Source of the DNA: Spirochaetota bacterium
Lineage (GTDB): Bacteria; Spirochaetota; Spirochaetia; DTKZ01
Assembly: GCA_026418195.1 (NCBI GenBank)
Contig: JAOABU010000137.1
Coordinates: 1 to 52,565 of the forward strand
Length of the DNA: 52,565 bases
Reading direction: 5' to 3'
Positions within the stretch are counted from its first letter, which is position 1. Each line of letters begins with the position of its first letter. Below the pieces are notes generated by a model. The model worked only from the letters and a program-made list of their open reading frames with translations, had not been told where the DNA came from and made no database searches. Position numbers and translations under genes: made by a program. Below are positions 25,868-34,683 of the stretch, piece by piece.

Positions 25868-26878
25868 CTACTTAACCTCACGGATCCGGCGAACCACTTC
25901 CTGAAGCTCAGGAGTTAGTTTGTCATACAGTGGTTTCATTGCCGCTTGGAACTCAGCATTACTGGGAAGCACAGTAATGATACAGCCCGCTTTCCTGGCC
26001 TTTTCCTCAGCGATCTTCTCCTCCTTCTTCCATTCGGCAATCTGATAGGGCATTGAGTCCTTCGCTGCCTTCTTTATGATAGCCTGATCTTCCTTGGAGA
26101 GTTTATCCATCACAATCTTACTGCCGATGGTGATTTCTGGAACCCGGGTATGTTCATCAAGGGTATAGTACTTTGCTACTTCAAAGTGGCTGGTAGAAAT
26201 GTAGCTCGGCCAGTTGTTCTCCGCTCCATCCACGACTCCGGTTTGCAGGGCCGAATACACTTCACCGAAAGGCATGGGTGTGGGAATAGCTCCTAAAGCG
26301 GCTACCATATTCATCATAAGTTCGCTCTGCTGGACGCGAATCTTTAGTCCCTTTAAGTCAGCCGGCGATTTTATTTCCCGCTTCGAGTTATAGAAGTTCC
26401 GTGCTCCCGAGTCGTACCAACAAAGACCTACAAAGTTTGCCTTCTCAATACTCTGCAGGAACTCTTCACCAATGGGACCATTCAGGACCTTCCACATATG
26501 CTCCGCATCCCGATAGAGATAGGGCATCTGGAGGGCGTCAAAATGTTTTGCGAAAGCTGCCAGAGGAGAAATACTTACCCGGGTGAAATCAATGGCCCCG
26601 AACTGCACCTGTTCGATCACCGCTTTCTCCTCACCGAGCTGGCTAGAATGGTACACGTCGATCTTGATCCTACCGTTAGTCCTCTCGTTTACCAAGCGAG
26701 CAAACTCCATGTCTCCGCGCGTGGTAGGATAATCGGCCCTATGGGTTTCTGCCAAACGCATCACAATCTGTTTCTCTGCCGGTTTGGCAGCCGGAGCTTT
26801 GGGAGCTTCTTTTTGGCCCCCCGCAAACAGGGCAAACCCTACGAGGAGCAGAACGAGAATACTAATTCCTCTCTTCAT
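25868..26878 (-). CDS. dctP: TRAP transporter solute-binding protein (DctP), cassette B
   Basis: A 336-aa exported binding protein (MKRGISILVLLLVGFALFAGGQKEAP). The ligand-binding block includes GLKIRVQQSELMM (carboxylate-binding Arg), PTPMPFGEVYSAL and GVVDGAENNWPSY. The AENNWPSY/PMPFGEVYSALQTG combination resembles binding proteins for uronic acids (glucuronate/galacturonate type), a hint only. ATG 26878 has GGAG eight bases upstream; GTG/ATG codons 6-9 bases earlier are less well placed. It follows the two-component genes on the same strand, so expression is probably induced by the kinase signal. Confidence 0.94.
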   Translation of the reverse strand: MKRGISILVLLLVGFALFAGGQKEAPKAPAAKPAEKQIVMRLAETHRADYPTTRGDMEFARLVNERTNGRIKIDVYHSSQLGEEKAVIEQVQFGAIDFTRVSISPLAAFAKHFDALQMPYLYRDAEHMWKVLNGPIGEEFLQSIEKANFVGLCWYDSGARNFYNSKREIKSPADLKGLKIRVQQSELMMNMVAALGAIPTPMPFGEVYSALQTGVVDGAENNWPSYISTSHFEVAKYYTLDEHTRVPEITIGSKIVMDKLSKEDQAIIKKAAKDSMPYQIAEWKKEEKIAEEKARKAGCIITVLPSNAEFQAAMKPLYDKLTPELQEVVRRIREVK

Positions 26879-26946
26879 ACACATCACTCCTTTACCTTAA
26901 ATTTTTCTAGAATCAGCGTATCCTGGAATTCCTGCTACCGCAACCT

Positions 26947-28269
26947 TCATGTTTTGTTTTTTTCTTGAAAATCTTGTCCTTTATTTCCCAAAAAAAGAAG
27001 AGATCTATACTCCGTTGGGGAAAGGCCTTCCACTCGTCGGAATACTCGAGCAAAATAGTTCGGATCTGGATATCCCACCTTTGCACTCACCTCTTTGATA
27101 CTCCACCGAGGATCTTTCAATAAATCCTTCGCTTTTTCTACCCGGTAGATGGAAAGGTAGTCGATGAACGTGCTCCCCGTATACTGTTTGAAGCTCTTAC
27201 TGAAATAAAAACTGGAAAGACGAACCCTCGATGCCATCGATTCGAGGGTAATCTCTTCTCCATAATGCTGGGAAATGTATTCCACGGCTTCATGGATCAA
27301 AGCTTCTGTACGAGGAACCGAAACCGAACCTTCTCGCATTCCCTGCCAAACCAACACATCCTCCTCCACGTGGGTCCCCTGGAGAGCGGACTGTGCCTCT
27401 CGAAATGCCCGATGGATCTCTTCCGGTTGCGTAAAGCGATGGGAAATCCCAACGCGTAAGGGAAGACCAAGATCTTTCCGTACCCCTGTAGCCAAGCTCT
27501 GGAACAGGTCCTGTATTTCCGCCTCCGACGTGTATTCTCTCGAAGAATCTGTTCCAGGAAGAATCAACACGTAGAACACATCCTCCTGTTCGTGCACCAG
27601 GAAGCGAATCATCCTTCCTTCTAATTCCCGTTTTACTTTCAACATGCACCGACGCTTCAAAAGGAGGCGTTGCTTAGAAGATTCAATCCGAATGGGGTAC
27701 TCTTCGTAAGCTACCTGAAACACAGCTAGAATTCCCATAGAGAAATGGATCTCCAATGCTTCGAAATAGGTTCGTACAGTTTCAGCGGGCAGGGGCCTTT
27801 GGAGAAGAGTAGCAAGAAGCTCGTTCGTGAATAATTGGGAAACCTGCTCCAGCCGATCCTGGCTCCTCCGCACATGTTCTTCCCGCTTGCGTTCCTCATC
27901 CAATCGATGGGTTACTTTTTCGATCACTTCCAAAATTCGTTCGTCCGTAGCGGGTTTCAGGATAAAATCATCTACCCCGATTCGTATCGCTTCGTGGGCA
28001 TATTCGAACTCATGGTACGCAGTGAGGAACACGATTCGAACCTCTGGATGGATCTTTCGTAATTCCCTTGCAGCTTCCAAACCCGTTAACCCCGGCATCC
28101 GAATGTCCAAAAAAAGGATATCGGGTCTTTGACGACGGCAGATTTCCAGGACCTGACGACCATTCTCCGCATCCCAGATCTGGTCTATGTTAGAGCAATT
28201 TTTATTGATGATGAGACGGATCGCTTTCCTCTCGAACTCTTCGTCATCTGCTACGAGAAGGCTATACAT
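26947..28269 (-). CDS. AraC-type response regulator (YesN-like)
   Basis: A 440-aa DNA-binding response regulator. The N-terminal receiver (about 1-120) has DDEEFE, phospho-Asp in ILFLDIRMPGLTG and Lys in LKPATDE. A long linker (about 125-335) precedes a C-terminal AraC-type double helix-turn-helix (about 340-435), including EEITLESMASRVRLSSFYFSK and VSAKVGYPDPNYFARVF. Its start overlaps the stop of the sensor kinase by 8 bases, and it lies directly upstream of dctP, so the transporter is its probable target. TIGR-type numbers of the subfamily are not assigned here. Confidence 0.94.
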   Translation of the reverse strand: MYSLLVADDEEFERKAIRLIINKNCSNIDQIWDAENGRQVLEICRRQRPDILFLDIRMPGLTGLEAARELRKIHPEVRIVFLTAYHEFEYAHEAIRIGVDDFILKPATDERILEVIEKVTHRLDEERKREEHVRRSQDRLEQVSQLFTNELLATLLQRPLPAETVRTYFEALEIHFSMGILAVFQVAYEEYPIRIESSKQRLLLKRRCMLKVKRELEGRMIRFLVHEQEDVFYVLILPGTDSSREYTSEAEIQDLFQSLATGVRKDLGLPLRVGISHRFTQPEEIHRAFREAQSALQGTHVEEDVLVWQGMREGSVSVPRTEALIHEAVEYISQHYGEEITLESMASRVRLSSFYFSKSFKQYTGSTFIDYLSIYRVEKAKDLLKDPRWSIKEVSAKVGYPDPNYFARVFRRVEGLSPTEYRSLLFLGNKGQDFQEKNKT

Positions 28270-29764
28270 GCAAGGGCTCCTTCTCTCCTACCGACTTCAG
28301 TTCTCCCTTCCCATTCACGGGGAGGCTGATCCAAACCAAGGTTCCTCTACCTCTCTTACTGTAGATCTTGAACTCCTCCTGAGCATCGAAGAATATCCTA
28401 AGACGAGCTCGTACATTCTGTAAACCAATTCCTCTACCCGATTCCTTTGTTTTCCTTTCTTTCTCTCGAAGTTCCTTGAGTAAGCGATCATCCATTCCTA
28501 GCCCTGTATCTAATACCCGAATCCGGATACGGTCCCGAAACTGACTAATCTTGATACGGATGACTCCTCCTTCTTCCTTAGGTTCCAAACCGTAGATAAG
28601 GGCATTCTCTACCAAGGGTTCCAGGGTAAAAGCTGGGATCGAAACTTGTTCCACCTCTGTGGTACACTGACGTACATACCGGATCCGGTTTCCAAACCGA
28701 AGAGTCTGGATCCGCAGGTACTCTTCCACGAAATCCAACTCTTCCTGGAGGGAAACACAGGGACCATGTTTCCTGAAACTATAGCGAAAAAGATGGGATA
28801 GGGATCGTACGAGTTCCGCGGTGCGATGGGCTCGTTCAAAATCGGCAGAGCGGGAAAGAAGGTTCAAGGTATTGAAGAGAAAATGAGGATTGATCTGGGA
28901 CTGCAAGTTGAGATACTGGGCTTCCTTCAACGAACGTTCCATATCCACGTTTCGAAGCTCCTCGGCATGAAGCCGCTTTTCCAGTTCTGCCTTGTCCTGG
29001 AGCTCTCGAAACATCCTCTGAATATTTTCCCGCATTCGATTGAACGAAACTTCCAGAATCCCTACCTCATCCTTGGAACTAACAGGAACAGGGGGGGTAT
29101 TCAGATCTCCAGAAGCCATCCGTTCCGCAGTGACAGCCAGTCGCTGAATGGGTTTGGTCAGGGAATTGGTAAATAGGATGGCAAACCCAATGGATAGGAG
29201 ACTGATGAAGAGAAAAAGAATTCCCATCAGGGTGCGGGATTGATCGACTCTATTCGTCAGCGCCTGATAACTCTTGTTCCCTTGTGACAATCGAATGTTC
29301 AAGAGTTGGGAAGTATACCCTTCTAGATAATCTGCTATCCGATCCGCTGCATAGTAGGGGATAAAAGAGGTAGAGACCCCTTTCTGCTTTAACTCGATGG
29401 CTTCCATGTACTTCTGCAGGCAAACCCCTTGCCCGTTCCGTAACGCCCGGAGAAGAAAATACGTTTCCAAAGAAGTGTTCGATTGGCGATCCACTCGTTC
29501 CAGGGTCACGTTCAGTTCATCCTTCAGAGACATAGCTTGCTGCAGACTTTCCAGGGAACCTTCTCGAATAAATCGATTCATCGAACCCCGAAGGGAACGG
29601 AGTTCTATCAGGTATTGGTTCATGGTGAAGTAGCTATCCAAGTTCGACTGAAACTCATCCAATAGAATGGAGAGGCGATACTGTGAGTATAGATTGAAAA
29701 AACTAATGATGCTAATGATAGCAGCGAAGAAGGAGAGTTGCTTGTTTCGTATAGTCCAGAACAT
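28262..29764 (-). CDS. Sensor histidine kinase (LytS/YesM type)
   Basis: A 500-aa membrane kinase. A TM helix near the N-terminus is followed by an extracytoplasmic helical sensor (about 35-180), a second TM (about 185-205), a HAMP domain (about 205-260), the His_kinase motif LNLQSQINPHFLFNTLNLLSR (phospho-His in NPHF) and an HATPase domain (VENALIYGLEP, DTGLGMDD, GRGIGLQNVRARL). ATG 29764 follows GGGAGGG and gives the normal N-terminus MFWTIRNKQ; the frame upstream is rejected. It probably senses an extracellular ligand or wall signal and phosphorylates the coupled AraC-type regulator. Confidence 0.94.
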   Translation of the reverse strand: MFWTIRNKQLSFFAAIISIISFFNLYSQYRLSILLDEFQSNLDSYFTMNQYLIELRSLRGSMNRFIREGSLESLQQAMSLKDELNVTLERVDRQSNTSLETYFLLRALRNGQGVCLQKYMEAIELKQKGVSTSFIPYYAADRIADYLEGYTSQLLNIRLSQGNKSYQALTNRVDQSRTLMGILFLFISLLSIGFAILFTNSLTKPIQRLAVTAERMASGDLNTPPVPVSSKDEVGILEVSFNRMRENIQRMFRELQDKAELEKRLHAEELRNVDMERSLKEAQYLNLQSQINPHFLFNTLNLLSRSADFERAHRTAELVRSLSHLFRYSFRKHGPCVSLQEELDFVEEYLRIQTLRFGNRIRYVRQCTTEVEQVSIPAFTLEPLVENALIYGLEPKEEGGVIRIKISQFRDRIRIRVLDTGLGMDDRLLKELREKERKTKESGRGIGLQNVRARLRIFFDAQEEFKIYSKRGRGTLVWISLPVNGKGELKSVGEKEPLHV

Positions 29765-29771
29765 CCCTCCC

Positions 29772-30095
29772 TCACAGATCAAACCAGTTCACCAATCGTC
29801 CCCCACGAAAGTACAGTTCAAACCAATCGTACTCCCAGTACTCATCCGACGGGGTTCGCTTGATGGTGCGTGGCTCTTGAAACAGGGCTAGTACCTCGGA
29901 TTTTGTCATGCCCACCCGCAGTTTCTTCAATTCCTTTGGACGGTAAGTAGGTTCGGCCCAGGATATACCTCGACTCTGTTCTTCTGTCCTGCGGGGCATT
30001 GAAGCTTCCAGCACTCCAGGAGTGACAGAAACGCATCCGATGGCGTGAAATAAGAGTAGAATACAAAACCCCAGCGTATAGATAGCCCGAATCAT
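29772..30095 (-). CDS. BamE/SmpA-like lipoprotein
   Basis: A 107-aa protein with a lipoprotein signal peptide (MIRAIYTLGFCILLLFHAIGC, lipobox AIGC). The mature part has VGMTKSEVLALFQEPRTIKR and WEYDWFELYFRGGRLVNWF, the two beta-beta-alpha halves of the SmpA/OmlA (BamE) fold. It ends 8 bases before the sensor kinase start, on the same strand. It may be a surface lipoprotein of the envelope rather than the true BamE, since bam genes are not adjacent. GTG 30110 is an alternative start. Confidence 0.75.
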   Translation of the reverse strand: MIRAIYTLGFCILLLFHAIGCVSVTPGVLEASMPRRTEEQSRGISWAEPTYRPKELKKLRVGMTKSEVLALFQEPRTIKRTPSDEYWEYDWFELYFRGGRLVNWFDL

Positions 30096-30144
30096 ATAGG
30101 CAGTATACACATAACGAAGACCAGAATCTATTGGAAACGCATGG

Positions 30145-30879
30145 TCACCGTTCTTCCCATTGCATTACCAAAATTCCAACCACAACAAGGGCAGCAGTTT
30201 CGGTACGTAACACCCTAGATCCCATCCGACAGGGAATGAAACCATTCCGGATGAAAAGGTCCAACTCTCTCCCTGACCATCCCCGTTCAGGACCTATGGC
30301 AACCCTCAACACAGGAGGACCATCGTTCAAGGACATCCATTCTTTCTGTATCGAAAAGAGGGATTCCGATGCCCCAGGGTCTAGTACAAGGTTTTTTCCC
30401 TCTTCCGACCATTCGCGAAGGCCATGTTCCACATTGGGATACAGTTTTACGATAGGAAGGATGGTGTTTCCTCCCTGCTCCGCTCCTTCCCGCAGGTATG
30501 TTTCGTACTCTCTGTTCTTCCAGAGGGAACTTTGTAAATAGGATCCTTCGGAAAGATCCGCTTTTACCAGATAGATTCCTTTTACACCTAGAGCCGTTAG
30601 ATCCTTTAACAGTCTTCGGGCAACAATAGGTCGCATCGCTCCTAAAAGCACTTCAATGGGATAGGGGGAAATGGGTTCCTCAGTAGGTAAAAATCGGTAT
30701 CGAAGGAATTGTTCAGATAATTCCAGTATCTCTAGAGTTCCGATGGGGCCATTCACGACCCCTGCTTTCAAAGCACTTCCCACTTTCCCACCTAGAATCC
30801 TGTAAATATGGGTATATCTACGATCTTCTTTATGGAAAACACCGAAGGTGCTTGGAGAATCGAGAAGAATGAGGTTCAT
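30145..30879 (-). CDS. rsmE: 16S rRNA m3U1498 methyltransferase
   Basis: A 244-aa SPOUT-class methyltransferase. An N-terminal PUA-like part (HIYRILGGKVGSALKAGVVNG) precedes the trefoil-knot SAM site with VAIGPERGWSGRELDLF and RMGSRVLRTETAALVVVGIL, the RsmE signature. It methylates U1498 in the decoding region of 16S rRNA. The ATG overlaps the TetR stop as ATGA and gives the standard family length; a much longer upstream frame only reads through the TetR gene. Confidence 0.93.
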   Translation of the reverse strand: MNLILLDSPSTFGVFHKEDRRYTHIYRILGGKVGSALKAGVVNGPIGTLEILELSEQFLRYRFLPTEEPISPYPIEVLLGAMRPIVARRLLKDLTALGVKGIYLVKADLSEGSYLQSSLWKNREYETYLREGAEQGGNTILPIVKLYPNVEHGLREWSEEGKNLVLDPGASESLFSIQKEWMSLNDGPPVLRVAIGPERGWSGRELDLFIRNGFIPCRMGSRVLRTETAALVVVGILVMQWEER

Positions 30880-31463
30880 TCTGGAAGGGAAGGGGATAGG
30901 TCTGCCATAACGAGGAATTTTGAAATCTGGTCCAAAGGCGGCTTCTCTAAGCCCAAGAGGGTTTGAAGGAGAAACCCATAGATGGAGGCTAGGATAATTT
31001 GAGCGAGTAAAGAGTTCTCTTTCCCTTGGGGTATAATCCGGTTCAACCCATCGAGGATCAATTCTTTCCATTTTGCGTACTCTTGACAAAAACGTTCCCT
31101 AAGAGAGTCATCCGATAGGGCTTCTAACATGAGGTAGAAATGGATCTGTCCCCGGCTCTTGGCCCGAAGGATGGTATCGAAGACAATCTTTAGGATTTCC
31201 TCAGGAGAGACGTCCTCCTTGCTTTTTTCCACCCACTGGAAGATTTTCTGAGTCATGTGGTTCATACTCTGTTCAGCGATATCGAATACCAAATCATGTT
31301 TCGATGGGTAATAGTAATAAAGGGTACCTTTACTGATCTTCACCGCTTTGGCGATATCGGAAAGACTAATATTGGAAACACCCCTTTCTTTCATGAGCCT
31401 AGCAGCTGTGAACAGGATTCGTTCCTTGTTGATTTTTGTGGTTTTCTTTTCCTTTCGACCCAT
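30876..31463 (-). CDS. TetR-family transcriptional regulator
   Basis: A 195-aa regulator. The N-terminal helix-turn-helix is clear: ILFTAARLMKERGVSNISL, then IAKAVKISKGTLYYYYPSK. The C-terminal helical half (about 65-190) binds an unknown ligand. A palindrome CCCCT-ATGA-AGGGG lies inside the spacer of its own promoter, suggesting autorepression. It follows the outer-membrane protein and the ABC exporter pair on the same strand, so an export-related inducer is a reasonable guess. rsmE is translationally coupled to it. Confidence 0.92.
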   Translation of the reverse strand: MGRKEKKTTKINKERILFTAARLMKERGVSNISLSDIAKAVKISKGTLYYYYPSKHDLVFDIAEQSMNHMTQKIFQWVEKSKEDVSPEEILKIVFDTILRAKSRGQIHFYLMLEALSDDSLRERFCQEYAKWKELILDGLNRIIPQGKENSLLAQIILASIYGFLLQTLLGLEKPPLDQISKFLVMADLSPSLPE

Positions 31464-31471
31464 TAGGCTCG

Positions 31472-31500
31472 AGTATATGCCCCCTATGAAGGGGTGTCAA
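31472..31500 (-). promoter_or_regulatory. TetR promoter with operator-like palindrome in the spacer
   Basis: Minus strand: TTGACA (31495-31500), 17-bp spacer, TATACT (31472-31477). The spacer contains a CCCCT-TCAT-AGGGG palindrome, positioned to block RNA polymerase when bound. Confidence 0.65.
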
Positions 31501-31535
31501 TCATTCAGCCATTGGCCGATTCAACACCATCATCC

Positions 31536-32807
31536 TTAAAAGGAAAATAGGATTTCTACCGTGCCCTTTACCCAAGGATCCTTCCGAGAGAAAGCTCCTA
31601 CTGTGCCTGTGGCAGGTAGGAAAAAGCCAAAACTAGAACGGATCTTGACATCAGAGTATAGATGCCATTCCGATCTGATATCTAGCTCAGGACCAAGGAA
31701 TCGATCCGTTCGATCCAAAGGATCTATGCCAGATTCTGAGATAGGGCCTCCCGTGGTGCGAAAGAAAAGGAACGCTTTTCCCTCAAGCCAGAGCTTTCGA
31801 AGGGGGAAAAGGCCTCCTCTCAGTTGAAGAAAAGTAATGTTTGCCAGCAGTGGAGAAAAGGCTACTCCCGTTTCCCGAAGACTTATGGGTAGAAACACAC
31901 TCGCTTCGCGGACCGTAGCCCCATCATAAATGGAAGTCAAACGATCATCTCCCGAAGCGGATACAAAGACGCCCTCGATTTCCGTCCTATATCGATCGTT
32001 TCCCCTCCATTGGAGGGAAGCTCCGTACATTCCTGAGAACACCCTAGAACTTACCCCAATGAATCCAAGGCTCAAATACCCAAAAAGGGATAGTTGGGTA
32101 TTTTCCAGAATTTTGCCCTTACTACCCAATCCCACGTAGTTTGTATGGATCCGATCCGTTCTAGCGGGAGGGCGACCCGGCGCATCGGTTCTCAAGTCTT
32201 GCTGGGAAACGATGGATAGATATACATCCTGAGCAAAAAGAAGTTCCGGAAAGGTAAAGGTACCCATCTCGACCAGTCGCGGTGGGGTATAGGTAACGGA
32301 AGAATCCTCCGAATCCAACACATCAGATTTTGAAAGGTAGATTTGGGAGACTTGCCGAGGTTGCCATCCTGTATACCCTCCGGATACCTCTATCTGGGTG
32401 AAGGGGAACTTCCATTGAAAAGATGCCCCATCCACTCGGTGGGCGAAAACATACGTAGAAAAATCTGAGAGCACCTGCCGTCCTCCCTTAAAGACAAAGA
32501 GGGAATCCAACTCTGGGTACCTTGGCAGGCGGACCTGGATTAGCCCCTTTTCTAGGTCTAGTAATCGTGGGGAATCCAACGTGCTTAGAAAACGAGCTTG
32601 CAGGTCTAACGACACAGAAGGCGAGAGGTTTGCCCGGAACCAAACGGAGGGTTCTCCTTCAAGAAGGGCTCCATCTCCTGGCCCCTCCCATCCAAGAAGA
32701 GCTCGGACCTGCCCCCCAAAATCCAGCACTTCTTCGGTTGAAACAGATCCGATGGCAAAGCACCAGAACAGCCCAACTAGGAAAATCGATGGAAATCGAT
32801 ATTTCAT
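31536..32807 (-). CDS. Outer-membrane beta-barrel protein, function unknown
   Basis: A 423-aa exported protein with signal peptide (MKYRFPSIFLVGLFWCFAIGS). The mature chain consists of alternating amphipathic strands (VRALLGWEG, SVSLDLQARFLST, WLEGKAFLFFRTT, KGTVEILFSF) with a terminal Phe, fitting a barrel of perhaps 16-18 strands (alginate-export or porin-like shape). I recognise no specific family. It lies between the heterodimeric ABC exporter and the TetR gene, so it could be the outer-membrane part of the export route, but no periplasmic adaptor is encoded here. Confidence 0.8.
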   Translation of the reverse strand: MKYRFPSIFLVGLFWCFAIGSVSTEEVLDFGGQVRALLGWEGPGDGALLEGEPSVWFRANLSPSVSLDLQARFLSTLDSPRLLDLEKGLIQVRLPRYPELDSLFVFKGGRQVLSDFSTYVFAHRVDGASFQWKFPFTQIEVSGGYTGWQPRQVSQIYLSKSDVLDSEDSSVTYTPPRLVEMGTFTFPELLFAQDVYLSIVSQQDLRTDAPGRPPARTDRIHTNYVGLGSKGKILENTQLSLFGYLSLGFIGVSSRVFSGMYGASLQWRGNDRYRTEIEGVFVSASGDDRLTSIYDGATVREASVFLPISLRETGVAFSPLLANITFLQLRGGLFPLRKLWLEGKAFLFFRTTGGPISESGIDPLDRTDRFLGPELDIRSEWHLYSDVKIRSSFGFFLPATGTVGAFSRKDPWVKGTVEILFSF

Positions 32808-32862
32808 CCTTTTATACTAACGGAAAAAATTGCACTTTTCAAAGGGGAAATGATAGATTTCG

Positions 32863-34683
32863 CTAGCTAGAGCGGAACAAAGGTCTTGTCTCCTCCAAAT
32901 ACTCCTGGGATTGATGCCTGAAATAGGTATTGTATAATGATGCGTATTCTCCACCCCTGGAAAGCAACTCTTCATGAACCCCTTCTTCCACGATTCTACC
33001 ATGATCCAGTACAATGATCCGATGTGCATTCCGAACAGTGGAAAGACGATGGGCAATCACGATGGCGGTTCTTCCCTTCATAACCGCAGTCAATCCTTCC
33101 TGAATTTTGGATTCTGTGAAGGGATCCACACTAGCAGTAGCCTCATCTAGAATGAAAATCCTTGGATCCTTCAAGAGAATCCGTGCCAATGCGATCAGTT
33201 GTCGTTGACCATACGAAATTCTACTTCCCTGTTCACCCACCTCTGTATCCAACCCCTCCGAGAGATCTTCCAGCCACTCCCCTTTAGCAAGACGAAGGGC
33301 TGCCTGTAACACGTCACTATCGGATGCTTCGGGCAGACCATACCGTATATTCTCTCGAACCGTCCCTCGAAATAGAAAGGGATCTTGAGTTACATACCCA
33401 ATCTGTTTCCGATAAGAACCTAAGTCTAGCGATCGAATATCTTGATCATCAATCAGGATTTTTCCCCCTTGGAACTCATAGAAGCGAGCCACCAGTTTCG
33501 CTATACTGGATTTTCCCGCACCTGTATGCCCAACTATGGCCAGGATTTCCCCCGGCTCTATTCGCAGGGAGAAACCGTCCAATACCCGTTCCTTGTCATT
33601 GTACGCAAATACCACATCCCTGAACTCGATTCTTCCTTTCAAGCTCGGTAGAACCACGGAACCGTTCTGTTGCAATCTTTCTGGATGGTCTATCAGAGCG
33701 AATACCCGTTCTGCGGCGGACAGTCCATCCTGCAACTGACTCCAGAAAGAAGCGATGTTCAACAAGGGCCACCAGAAGAACCCTACCGCCTGCATGAAAA
33801 GATACCAATCACCCACACTCAGTTTACCCCCAAACACGGCAATGGCTGCCACATAGGCTACCAACGCGTTTGCCGATCCCGAGGTAATTCCCATGATGGG
33901 GAAAATCGTATTCAAAACGATTCCCCTTCGCCATCCCACCCTGTACGACAGTTGATTGTTCTTTTCAAACGTTTCATAGAGGGCTCGTTCTTTTCGAAAC
34001 GCCTTGGCCACCATGATCCCGGATACGGATTCCTGGATCTGCCCATTGATCTGAGCATTGGCTTGTTTTGCTTCCAAGGTCACCTTTCGGGCGATTTTCC
34101 GGAAAGATAGGGCGATTCCTGCCGCTACAGGTGCCATTCCAAGCAGGATCAGGGTCAAGGTGGGATGCACTGAATAAAGGAATCCTGTTAAGAGAAGGAT
34201 CATGAGGAATTGACTGAAGAACTCGGCTGTCAGAGTAACCACATTGGAAAAATCCTGTGTATCCGATACGATACGACTCACCAACTTCCCCGTTGCCTGG
34301 GTGTCAAAGAAGGACAGGTCGTGGGACAGGGTCCGTTCGAATACCCGTTTTCGAACATCGTAGACTACTTGGCCTACTATGATGGTAATGAGACGCTCAT
34401 GCCCATAATTAAACACCCAATTCATCCCCCCTAACGCAGATACGCCTAAGGAGGCTCCTATGAGTATTCCCCACGTTGGGGTAGTAGAAACCCAGTCGAT
34501 GACCTTGGCAATAAGAATGGGGGAAAGGGCACCGACTAAAGACATACAGAGGAGAGCCAACGCAGTAAGGAGCAGTTTCCCCAGGTAGGGTTTAAAGAAC
34601 TCGCCTATTCTGCGAACTAGTTCCCTGTCGGAGTAGGTTCGATCGTACGACTCCGTTTCCAACCCGTCAAGAATGAACCCCAT
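32863..34683 (-). CDS. Heterodimeric ABC exporter, canonical-Glu half
   Basis: A 606-aa half-transporter with six TM helices (about 35-310) and a nucleotide-binding domain (about 365-590). Walker A GHTGAGKSS, signature degenerate ISYGQRQ (instead of LSGGQ), Walker B IFILDEATASVD with catalytic Glu, H-loop IAHRLST. Its N-terminal start overlaps the partner gene end by 17 bases, so the pair is co-translated. A degenerate signature here together with a degenerate Walker B in the partner defines one inactive composite site, typical of TM287/288- or BmrCD-like exporters. Substrates are probably lipids or drugs. Confidence 0.94.
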   Translation of the reverse strand: MGFILDGLETESYDRTYSDRELVRRIGEFFKPYLGKLLLTALALLCMSLVGALSPILIAKVIDWVSTTPTWGILIGASLGVSALGGMNWVFNYGHERLITIIVGQVVYDVRKRVFERTLSHDLSFFDTQATGKLVSRIVSDTQDFSNVVTLTAEFFSQFLMILLLTGFLYSVHPTLTLILLGMAPVAAGIALSFRKIARKVTLEAKQANAQINGQIQESVSGIMVAKAFRKERALYETFEKNNQLSYRVGWRRGIVLNTIFPIMGITSGSANALVAYVAAIAVFGGKLSVGDWYLFMQAVGFFWWPLLNIASFWSQLQDGLSAAERVFALIDHPERLQQNGSVVLPSLKGRIEFRDVVFAYNDKERVLDGFSLRIEPGEILAIVGHTGAGKSSIAKLVARFYEFQGGKILIDDQDIRSLDLGSYRKQIGYVTQDPFLFRGTVRENIRYGLPEASDSDVLQAALRLAKGEWLEDLSEGLDTEVGEQGSRISYGQRQLIALARILLKDPRIFILDEATASVDPFTESKIQEGLTAVMKGRTAIVIAHRLSTVRNAHRIIVLDHGRIVEEGVHEELLSRGGEYASLYNTYFRHQSQEYLEETRPLFRSS

